NCBI GenBank assembly: GCA_947166205.1 | Contig: CAMVDI010000040.1 | Location: 1-12,044 of the forward strand | Length of the DNA: 12,044 nt | Direction of reading: 5' to 3' | Origin: an uncultured Clostridia bacterium | Lineage (GTDB): Bacteria; Bacillota_A; Clostridia; Christensenellales; Aristaeellaceae | Part shown: positions 1 to 6,041 of the stretch, in pieces | Numbering within the stretch: the first letter of the stretch is position 1 | Layout: the number at the start of each line of letters is the position of its first letter | The notes under the pieces: generated by a model | What the model saw: the letters and a program-made list of their open reading frames with translations, nothing else | What the model was told of the DNA's origin: nothing | The model's database searches: none | Program-made: the position numbers and the translations under genes

Positions 1-1
1 G

Positions 2-1330
2 CTCATCGTGGACGAGGAGCAGCGCTTCGGCGTGGCCCACAGGGAAGCCATCAAGAACGTGAAGCGGCAGGGGGACGTGCTGACGCTGAGCGCCACCCCG
101 ATTCCCCGGACGCTGCACATGTCCATGGCGGGGATCCGGGACATGAGCGTGCTGGAGACCCCGCCGGAGGAGCGGATCCCGGTTCAGACCACCGTCACCG
201 AATACTCCGACGCCCTGATCCGGGACGCGATTCTGCGGGAGCTGAGCCGGGGCGGGCAGGTCTATTTCCTGTACAACCGGGTCCGCAGCATCGAAAGCTT
301 CTACACCCGGCTGCGGGCGCTGGTTCCGGAAGCCCGGATCGGCGTGGCCCACGGGCAGATGAAGGAGCACGCCCTGGAGGACGTGATGATGGACTTTTAC
401 GCCGGCAGCTATGACGTGCTGCTGTGCACGACGATCATTGAAAGCGGGCTGGACGTGCCCAGCGCCAACACGCTCATCGTGTACGACGCGGAGCGCTTCG
501 GCCTGAGCCAGCTGTATCAGCTGCGGGGACGGGTGGGCAGGTCCAGCCGGCAGGCCTACGCGTATTTCACGGTCCGGATGGACCGGATCCTCAGCGAAAC
601 CGCCCAGCAGCGGCTGGACGCCATCCGGGAATTCACCGAGTTCGGATCGGGATTCCGGGTGGCCATGCGGGACCTGGAGATCCGGGGGGCGGGGAATATC
701 CTGGGGCCGGAGCAGCACGGGCATCTGGAAGCCATCGGATACGAAATGTACTGCAGGCTCATCGAGGAAACGCTGGCGGAGGTGGGCCAGGGGAAGCCCC
801 TGCGGGATCTGGAAACCCGGGTGGACCTGCGGGTCGACGCCTACCTGCCCGCGGACTACATCGGCGACGAGAAGCAGCGGATGGAGATGTACAAGCGCAT
901 CGCCGCCGTCCGCACCGACGCGGACAGGGCGGAGACCGTGGACGAGATGATCGACCGGTACGGGGATGTGCCGGCGGTGGTGGAGACGCTGCTGGACGTG
1001 AGCCAGCTGCGGGCCCTGAGCAACCGGCTGGGGATCAGCCAGGTGAGCCGGGGCAAGGGCGGCGCGGTGTTCCGGCTGGACGAGCGCTACATCCCGGATC
1101 CGGCCAGGCTGATGCAGGCCATGATCCGGGTCAGCCCGGACCTGAACTTCGCCCGGGAAAGCCGGCCGGTCATCGTTTACCGGACCCGGATCTCCACGGA
1201 CCGGGAGCTGCTGCGGGAGCTGCTGCGGCTGGTCCGGCGGATGACGGAGATCATGGAGGAAACGGAAGAGACGGAGAAGGCGGCGGGAACGGAAGGGACG
1301 GAACAGAAGGAACGGACGGAAAAGAAGTGA
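2..1330 (+). CDS. mfd: Transcription-repair coupling factor Mfd, C-terminal part (5' end cut by window edge)
   Basis: Mfd is an ATP-driven DNA translocase that removes stalled RNA polymerase from damaged template and recruits UvrA. The reading frame is open from base 2, so only the last 443 or so of about 1,150 residues are present. Visible helicase elements, in order, are the DEEQRFG Walker B motif at the very start, SATPIPRTL (motif III), the [11 protein letters not shown] segment (motif V) and QLRGRVGR (motif VI), followed by the GAGNILG stretch typical of Mfd/RecG. The C-terminal TRCF (D7) domain begins near [19 protein letters not shown]. The last 25 or so residues are a low-complexity Glu/Thr/Lys tail encoded by an almost pure purine tract. 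The stop codon overlaps the GTG start of comF. The identification is secure; the N-terminal UvrB-like and RNA polymerase-binding domains lie outside the window. Confidence 0.97.
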   Translation, partial: LIVDEEQRFGVAHREAIKNVKRQGDVLTLSATPIPRTLHMSMAGIRDMSVLETPPEERIPVQTTVTEYSDALIRDAILRELSRGGQVYFLYNRVRSIESFYTRLRALVPEARIGVAHGQMKEHALEDVMMDFYAGSYDVLLCTTIIESGLDVPSANTLIVYDAERFGLSQLYQLRGRVGRSSRQAYAYFTVRMDRILSETAQQRLDAIREFTEFGSGFRVAMRDLEIRGAGNILGPEQHGHLEAIGYEMYCRLIEETLAEVGQGKPLRDLETRVDLRVDAYLPADYIGDEKQRMEMYKRIAAVRTDADRAETVDEMIDRYGDVPAVVETLLDVSQLRALSNRLGISQVSRGKGGAVFRLDERYIPDPARLMQAMIRVSPDLNFARESRPVIVYRTRISTDRELLRELLRLVRRMTEIMEETEETEKAAGTEGTEQKERTEKK

Positions 1331-2100
1331 GAAGCGCATCCGGAAAAAAAGGCGCCCTTCCGGGCGCCGAAGGGCCGGGACGGGCAAAGGGCGCCCCGGG
1401 GACCGGGAAAAACCGGGCCGGAAAGGCGGCCCGGGGATTCCGGCGGGCGGTTCAGGCGGTCCGGGAGATCGTCTGGCCGGAAGGGGCGGTCTGCCTCGGG
1501 TGCGGCCGGATCTCCCGGGGGGAGTGCCTGTGCCCGGCGTGCCGGCGGGAGCTGCGGGAGACCGGGCTTCTGGAATCCTGGGAAACCCGGGAGATCAGCG
1601 GAGTGCGGGCCTGGAGCATGCGGCCCCACCGGGGAATTGCCCGGAAGCTGATTCTCCGGCTGAAGCACGGGGCGGAGAAACGGGCCGCGGCGGAGCTGGC
1701 GGCGCTGATCCGGACCCGGCCTCCGGCCTTTCCGGAATGCCTGCCCGGCACGGTGGTCACCTGGGTGCCCGGCCCCCGGCGGCGGATCCGGGAACGGTGC
1801 ATCGACCACGGTCAGGAGCTGGCCCGGGCCATCGCGGCGGAGCTGGGGCTGAAGAGCGAGGCGCTGCTCCGCCGGCAGGGAAACGACCGGCCCCAGGCCA
1901 GCCTGAACATGGAACAGCGGCAGAAGAACCTGCGAAACGCCTTCGCGCCGGTGCGGCAGATCCGGGAGCCGGTGCTGCTGGTGGACGACGTGCTGACCAC
2001 GGGAACCACCGCCCGCAGATGCATCGCGGCGCTGCGGGAAGGCGGCGCGGAGGAGATCCGCCTGCTGACGGCAACCTACGCCGGGGGACGGGGGGAATAA
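1327..2100 (+). CDS. comF: ComF family phosphoribosyltransferase-like protein
   Basis: The 257-residue product has the ComF layout: a four-cysteine zinc-ribbon (C56, C59, C69, C72) followed by a type I phosphoribosyltransferase fold. The PRPP-binding loop is VLLVDDVLTTGTT (residues 216-228), with the acidic pair D220/D221. The upstream conserved RPQ...R..NLRNAF segment (about 188-206) is also present. In Bacillus, ComF assists import of single-stranded DNA during transformation, but ComF-like proteins occur in many non-competent bacteria, so competence is not implied. The GTG start overlaps the mfd stop (GTGA) with no good ribosome binding site, which suggests translational coupling. No other ATG, GTG or TTG occurs in frame before the first cysteine, so the unusual 45-residue basic, Gly/Ala-rich N-terminal extension appears to be translated. 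The gene converges on ylyB. Confidence 0.9.
   Translation: MRSASGKKGALPGAEGPGRAKGAPGTGKNRAGKAARGFRRAVQAVREIVWPEGAVCLGCGRISRGECLCPACRRELRETGLLESWETREISGVRAWSMRPHRGIARKLILRLKHGAEKRAAAELAALIRTRPPAFPECLPGTVVTWVPGPRRRIRERCIDHGQELARAIAAELGLKSEALLRRQGNDRPQASLNMEQRQKNLRNAFAPVRQIREPVLLVDDVLTTGTTARRCIAALREGGAEEIRLLTATYAGGRGE
1344..1368 (-). terminator. Intrinsic-terminator-like element on the minus strand at the 5' end of comF
   Basis: On the minus strand a perfect 7-bp G+C stem (GGCGCCC / GGGCGCC) with a GGAA tetraloop is followed at once by seven T residues. This is a textbook rho-independent terminator shape, but it lies inside codons 6-14 of comF and would stop transcription running antisense toward mfd. 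On the plus strand the hairpin lacks a T-run. Its role is inferred; chance formation in a GC-rich coding region cannot be excluded. Confidence 0.5.
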
Positions 2101-2113
2101 GCCCCGGCGCGGC

Positions 2114-2150
2114 AAAACAAAAACGTCCGTGAGAGAAAGTCTCACGGACG
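2114..2150 (-). terminator. Rho-independent terminator of the lspA-ylyB transcript
   Basis: An 11-bp perfect stem (arms 2124-2134 and 2140-2150, loop of 5) is followed on the minus strand by TTTTTGTTTT. The ylyB stop codon lies in the arm nearer that gene. On the plus strand there is no T-run after the stem, so its action on comF transcripts, which converge here, is uncertain. Confidence 0.9.
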
Positions 2151-3074
2151 GGATTCATCCTCTTCCGCCTCCGCGGCCAGGCCACCGGCCCGGAGCCCCC
2201 GGCGGAAATCCTCCGGCAGAGGCGCGGTCAGGAACAGCTCCTCCCCGGAACGGGGATGGCGGAACCGCAGGGAATAGGCGTGGAGCATCAGGCAGGGCAC
2301 CTTCGCCCCCCGATCCGACCCGTAGAGGGGATCCCCGCAGACGGGGTGATGGATGGACTGCATATGCACCCGGATCTGATGGGTGCGGCCCGTCAGGATA
2401 TGCACATCCAGCAGGGCGCAGGCCCGGCCCTCCGCCAGCACCCGCCACTCGGTGACCGCTTCCCGGCCGTCGGGATCCACGGCCATCTTCTTCCGGTCCT
2501 TTCTGCTCCGGCCCAGGGGCAGGGCGATCCGGCCGGAGGATTCCTTCATCCGGCCCTCCACCAGGGCCCGGTAATGCTTTTCAATCTCCCGGCCCGCCAG
2601 CATCCGGCTCAGCGCCAGCTGGCTTTCGTCATTTTTGGCCACGATCATCAGCCCGGAGGTATCCTTGTCCAGTCGGTGCACGATGCCCGGCCGCAGCTCC
2701 CCGCCGATGCCCCCCAGGGAATCCAGGTGGTGCATCAGGGCGTTGACCAGGGTGCCGGAGCCGTGGCCGGCGGCGGGATGGGTCACCATGCCCCGGGGCT
2801 TGACCACCACCGCCAGATCCGGGTCCTGATACAGAATCTCCAGCGGGAGATCCTCCGGCAGGGGCTCGGCGGGGCGGGGCTCCGGAACCGTCAGGGTCAG
2901 GACCTGACCGGCGGGAACCCGGAGGCCGGGCTTCGCGCAGGGGGCGCCGCCCAGCAGGCAGCAGCCCTCCGCCATCAGCGCCGCGGCCCGGCTCCGGCTG
3001 ATCCCGGCGGCCTCGCTGAGGATCACGTCCGCCCTCCGGCCGTCGCCCTCCGCCGTGAAAACGCTGTCCGCCAT
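2142..3074 (-). CDS. ylyB: RluD-type 23S rRNA pseudouridine synthase (YlyB-like)
   Basis: This 310-residue protein belongs to the RluA/RluD family, which isomerises uridine to pseudouridine in structured RNA. An S4-type RNA-binding segment occupies roughly residues 12-65 (ADVILSEAAGISRSRAAALMAEG). The catalytic domain carries the signature HRLDKDTSG at 133-141, with the nucleophilic aspartate at D136, and the conserved GRTHQIRVH motif at 229-237. The ATG start is preceded by AAAGGAG at 9-nt spacing, part of which overlaps the lspA stop codon, so the two genes are read together with a 15-nt gap. The lspA-ylyB order is the same as in Bacillus subtilis, which is why I prefer the ylyB name. The exact uridine targets cannot be told from the sequence. 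The C-terminus is a short acidic tail. Confidence 0.93.
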   Translation of the reverse strand: MADSVFTAEGDGRRADVILSEAAGISRSRAAALMAEGCCLLGGAPCAKPGLRVPAGQVLTLTVPEPRPAEPLPEDLPLEILYQDPDLAVVVKPRGMVTHPAAGHGSGTLVNALMHHLDSLGGIGGELRPGIVHRLDKDTSGLMIVAKNDESQLALSRMLAGREIEKHYRALVEGRMKESSGRIALPLGRSRKDRKKMAVDPDGREAVTEWRVLAEGRACALLDVHILTGRTHQIRVHMQSIHHPVCGDPLYGSDRGAKVPCLMLHAYSLRFRHPRSGEELFLTAPLPEDFRRGLRAGGLAAEAEEDESRP

Positions 3075-3089
3075 AGGGTGTTTCTCCTT

Positions 3090-3542
3090 TCAGCCCTTTG
3101 TTTTCTCCTCCGGCTCCTTCCGCAGAAGGCCCAGCATGGCCAGGCCGCAGCCCAGCACCAGAAAGGCGTCCGCCACGTTGAAGACGGCGAAGCGGACGAA
3201 GCGGAGCTCGATCATATCCGGCACGAAGCCGGTCAGCAGCCGGTCCGTCAGATTCCCCAGGGCGCCGCCCAGCATCATCATCAGCCCGGCGGGGGCGGGG
3301 GCGGGGAGACGCCGGCCCCGCAGGAGCAGGAAGGCCCCGGCGATGATGAGCAGGCTCAGGACCCCCAGGGCCCAGGGGTGCCCGCTGAACAGGGAGAAGG
3401 CCATCCCCGTGTTCCGGACGGGATTGAGACCGAGAACCCCCGGGATCAGCTCCACCCCCCCGGCCGGAATCCGGGACCAGAAGAGCTTGCTGACCCGGTC
3501 CGCGGCGAAGACCGCCGCGGCGATCCATCCGACTTTCCGCAT
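3090..3542 (-). CDS. lspA: Lipoprotein signal peptidase II
   Basis: LspA is the membrane aspartyl protease that removes the signal peptide from diacylglyceryl-modified prolipoproteins. The 150-residue product has the normal family length and four predicted membrane segments. Key motifs are AADR near the N-terminus (D15), NPVRNTGMAFS (40-50), GNLTDR with catalytic D100, and FNVADAF with catalytic D125. The loop before the third membrane segment is a short PAPAPAG run encoded by C-rich codons. The ATG is preceded by AAAGGAG with 8-nt spacing. It lies upstream of ylyB in the same direction. No convincing promoter is visible in the 97-nt gap to rfbD, which also contains the rfbD terminator, so how lspA is transcribed is unclear. 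Confidence 0.96.
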   Translation of the reverse strand: MRKVGWIAAAVFAADRVSKLFWSRIPAGGVELIPGVLGLNPVRNTGMAFSLFSGHPWALGVLSLLIIAGAFLLLRGRRLPAPAPAGLMMMLGGALGNLTDRLLTGFVPDMIELRFVRFAVFNVADAFLVLGCGLAMLGLLRKEPEEKTKG

Positions 3543-3578
3543 GCGATTTGCTCCTTTGCGCCATCCCTCCGCCGCCCG

Positions 3579-3596
3579 CGCCGCCGCGGGGCGGCG
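3579..3596 (-). other. GC-rich hairpin upstream of lspA
   Basis: A perfect 7-bp stem (CGCCGCC / GGCGGCG, loop of 4) sits between the rfbD terminator and the lspA ribosome binding site. It has no T-run on either strand, so it is not an intrinsic terminator. If transcribed it would be a stable structure in the lspA 5' region. Its function is unknown, and simple GC richness may explain it. Confidence 0.4.
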
Positions 3597-3610
3597 GCAT
3601 CCGGCGGATG

Positions 3611-3637
3611 AAAAAAACAGAGGCCTTTCGGCCTCCG
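3611..3637 (-). terminator. Rho-independent terminator after rfbD
   Basis: On the minus strand a 6-bp stem (GAGGCC / GGCCTC) closed by a GAAA tetraloop is followed, two bases later, by seven T residues. It begins directly after the rfbD stop codon and should end the lysC-rfbD transcript before lspA. Confidence 0.88.
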
Positions 3638-3639
3638 GA

Positions 3640-4497
3640 TCAGGACTCCTCTTCCCCAGCCAGCTCCGAGAGGTACCGGGTCAGCGCGTCCTGCACGGTG
3701 GGCATGGGCTGAATGCCGGAGGCCCGGAGCTTTTCCGCCGAAAGGCGGGAGTTCAGCGGCCGGCGGGCGGGGGTTTTGTACTCCGCCGTGGGAATGGGAA
3801 CCACCCTGCAGTTCAGCCCCTGGCCCTCCATGATCATCCGGGCAAACTCCGCCCAGGAGATCCAGCCTTCGTTGGTCACATGGTAGATGCCGAACCGGTC
3901 GGTTTCGATCAGATCGCAGATGACCCGGGCCAGATCCGCGGAATAGGTGGGGGAGCCGATCTGGTCATCCACCACCCGGACCTCGGAGCGCTCCCGGCCC
4001 AGGCGGGACATGGTGCGGACAAAATTCTTTCCGTGGATGCCGAAGACCCAGGAGGTGCGGAGCAGGTAATAGCGCTTCATCAGGCTGCGGACCGCGATTT
4101 CCCCCTGCACCTTGCTGAGCCCGTAGACATTGCAGGGATCGTAGGGGGAATCCTCCGTCCAGGGGGTCTCCCCCTCGCCGGAAAACACGTAGTCCGTGGA
4201 GATGTAAACCAGACGGGCATCCACGGCCAGGGCGGCCCGGACCACGTTCATCGTTCCCACGCCGTTCACGGCGATGCAGACCTCCGGCTCGCTCTCCGCC
4301 CGGTCCACCGCCGTATAGGCGGCGCAGTGGACGATCACGTCCGGCGCGTATTCCCGGACGAAGGCCATCACGGCCTCTCCGTCCGTCAGGTTGAAATCCT
4401 GGATATCAACCCCGCGGCAGGGGACGCCCCGACGCTCCAGCAGCTGGACCACATCCCAGCCCAGCTGGCCGTTCACTCCGGTCACAAGTACTTTCAT
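3640..4497 (-). CDS. rfbD: dTDP-4-dehydrorhamnose reductase-type NAD(P)-dependent sugar reductase (RmlD/RfbD family)
   Basis: This 285-residue extended short-chain dehydrogenase matches the RmlD/RfbD family, whose classical member reduces dTDP-4-keto-L-rhamnose to dTDP-L-rhamnose. The Rossmann nucleotide-binding motif GVNGQLG is at 7-13, the STDYVFSG active-site segment at 100-107 and the catalytic YxxxK at Y125/K129. The C-terminal RRPLNSRLS stretch is also typical of RmlD. The ATG has a GGAGG at 7-nt spacing. It lies 57 nt downstream of lysC with no terminator between, so the two are probably co-transcribed. No rfbA, rfbB or rfbC homologue is in the window. Either rhamnose synthesis is completed by genes elsewhere, or this stand-alone copy acts on another nucleotide sugar. 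Family assignment is firm; substrate is not. Confidence 0.9.
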   Translation of the reverse strand: MKVLVTGVNGQLGWDVVQLLERRGVPCRGVDIQDFNLTDGEAVMAFVREYAPDVIVHCAAYTAVDRAESEPEVCIAVNGVGTMNVVRAALAVDARLVYISTDYVFSGEGETPWTEDSPYDPCNVYGLSKVQGEIAVRSLMKRYYLLRTSWVFGIHGKNFVRTMSRLGRERSEVRVVDDQIGSPTYSADLARVICDLIETDRFGIYHVTNEGWISWAEFARMIMEGQGLNCRVVPIPTAEYKTPARRPLNSRLSAEKLRASGIQPMPTVQDALTRYLSELAGEEES

Positions 4498-4554
4498 GTT
4501 CTATCCTCCGGCCCGCCCGGGGCCATGACCGGCATGAAACCGGCACATCTGAAA

Positions 4555-5877
4555 TCAGCCGACAAACTCGTGATAGATCGCCCGGATGGTGGCCTCGAAA
4601 TCGCTGTCATTCACCCCGACGATGATGCTCAGCTCGCTGGAGCCCTGGTCGATCATCCGGACATTGATCCGGGCCCGGCTCATGGCGGAGAAGAGCCGGG
4701 CGGCGGTGCCGCAGTTGTGCACCATGCCGCGGCCCACGGTGGCGATGATGGACATGTTGTCGCTCACGGACACGGAACCGCTGCCCTCCACAAGCTTTTC
4801 CAGCCGGGCAAGGACTTCCTCCCGGCGGGCGGTCAGCTGTTCGCTGCTAACCACGACGCACATGGAATCGATGCCGGTGGGCATGTGCTCAAAGGAAATG
4901 CCGTAATCCTCCAGGATGGAGAGCACCTTCCGGCCGAAGCCCACCTCGCTGTTCATCATGTTCTTCTCGATATTGATGACGCTGTAGCCCTTATGGCCGG
5001 CGATGCCCGTGATCGTCGGGACGGAGACCTCGGTGGGTGCGTTCCTGCTGATCATGGTTCCGGGATGGTAGGGCTTGTTGGTGTTCCGGATATTGGTGGG
5101 GATGCCTGCGTAGTGCACGGGGAACATGGCGTTCTCGTGCAGGACGGAGGCGCCCATGTGGCTCAGCTCCCGCAGCTCCTTGTAGGTGATGGAGGAGATC
5201 TCGGCCGGGTTGTCCACGATCCGGGGATCCGCCATCAGGAAGCCGGAAACATCCGTCCAGTTTTCATACACATCGGCGCCCACGGCCCGGGCCACCAGGG
5301 CCCCGGTAATATCGCTGCCGCCCCGGGAGAAGGTGACTACCTCCCCGTCCTCCCGGGCGCCGTAGAACCCGGGAATCACGGAGGGATGCCCGTCCGCCAG
5401 CAGGGCGGAAAGCAGCTCCTGGGTCTTCCCGTCATCCAGGGAGCCGTCCTCCCGGAAGCGGATTCCCTCCGCCGCGTCGACAAAGCGCCAGCCCAGATAG
5501 TCCGCGATCAGCAGGCCGCAGAGATACTCCCCGCGGCTGGCGCACCAGTCCCGGCTCTTCCCCCCGGCGATGCCCCGCTCCACCTCGTCCAGGGCGGCGT
5601 CCACATCCACCTTCAGATGCAGATTCCGCGCGATGGAGGAATAGCGCTCCCGGATCCGGGAAAAGAGCTCCGCCACGGGCTTCCCGGCGGACGCGGCCTC
5701 ATGGCACTGATACAGAAGATCGGTCACCTTCTCGTCCCCGGAAAAGCGCTTGCCGGGCGCGCTGGGAACCAGATACCGCCGCGTAGGCTCCAGATCCAGG
5801 ATGCTGCGGACCTTGCGGAACTGCTCGTCGTTGGCCAGGCTGCTGCCGCCGAACTTGGTGACGATACATTCAAGCAC
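4555..5877 (-). CDS. lysC: Aspartate kinase
   Basis: Aspartate kinase phosphorylates L-aspartate, the first step toward lysine, threonine and methionine and, through dihydrodipicolinate, toward diaminopimelate and cell wall. The 440-residue protein has the N-terminal KFGGSS motif (8-13), the SRGEYLC segment (114-120) and the nucleotide/substrate-binding SRGGSDITG motif (184-192). Two ACT regulatory domains follow, at roughly 299-365 and 375-438. The length and tandem ACT domains fit a monofunctional enzyme; no homoserine dehydrogenase domain is fused. Translation starts at GTG, preceded by AAGGGGAGGG with 8-nt spacing; the nearby ATG is out of frame. The predicted 5' leader is only about 30 nt, so there is no room for a lysine riboswitch, and feedback control is probably through the ACT domains. 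Confidence 0.96.
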   Translation of the reverse strand: MLECIVTKFGGSSLANDEQFRKVRSILDLEPTRRYLVPSAPGKRFSGDEKVTDLLYQCHEAASAGKPVAELFSRIRERYSSIARNLHLKVDVDAALDEVERGIAGGKSRDWCASRGEYLCGLLIADYLGWRFVDAAEGIRFREDGSLDDGKTQELLSALLADGHPSVIPGFYGAREDGEVVTFSRGGSDITGALVARAVGADVYENWTDVSGFLMADPRIVDNPAEISSITYKELRELSHMGASVLHENAMFPVHYAGIPTNIRNTNKPYHPGTMISRNAPTEVSVPTITGIAGHKGYSVINIEKNMMNSEVGFGRKVLSILEDYGISFEHMPTGIDSMCVVVSSEQLTARREEVLARLEKLVEGSGSVSVSDNMSIIATVGRGMVHNCGTAARLFSAMSRARINVRMIDQGSSELSIIVGVNDSDFEATIRAIYHEFVG

Positions 5878-5913
5878 GAAGAATGCCCTCCCCTTAAAAC
5901 GTCATACCGGAAC

Positions 5914-5943
5914 ATTCTACCGCCGGGAGCGTTGCCGTGTCAA
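5914..5943 (-). promoter_or_regulatory. Sigma-A-type promoter for lysC-rfbD
   Basis: On the minus strand a perfect -35 box TTGACA (5938-5943) and a -10 box TAGAAT (5914-5919) are separated by 18 nt. The predicted start, near 5907, leaves a leader of about 30 nt before the lysC GTG. Confidence 0.85.
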
Positions 5944-5984
5944 GCATGGACTGAAAGAAGCCCGGAGAAGGGACGCCCTTCAGC

Positions 5985-6013
5985 TTCCCAGCGGGGCGGT
6001 TTTGTGGTAAGAT
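5985..6013 (+). promoter_or_regulatory. Probable promoter for recD2 with extended -10
   Basis: TTCCCA (5985-5990) and TAAGAT (6008-6013) are separated by 17 nt, and a TGG precedes the -10 box, giving an extended -10. The -10 covers the first in-frame ATG (6012), which therefore should not be the translation start. The promoter is divergent from that of lysC. Confidence 0.6.
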
Positions 6014-6041
6014 GCTGGAAAAAGCAGGCAGGAGGGCGCGG

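Noticed and set aside
5878..5913. Possible lysine riboswitch before lysC
   Set aside because: The promoter leaves only about 30 nt of leader, far too short for an L-box.
6012..6041. ATG at 6012 as the recD2 start
   Set aside because: It lies within the predicted -10 box and has no ribosome binding site, while ATG 6042 has AGGAGG at good spacing.
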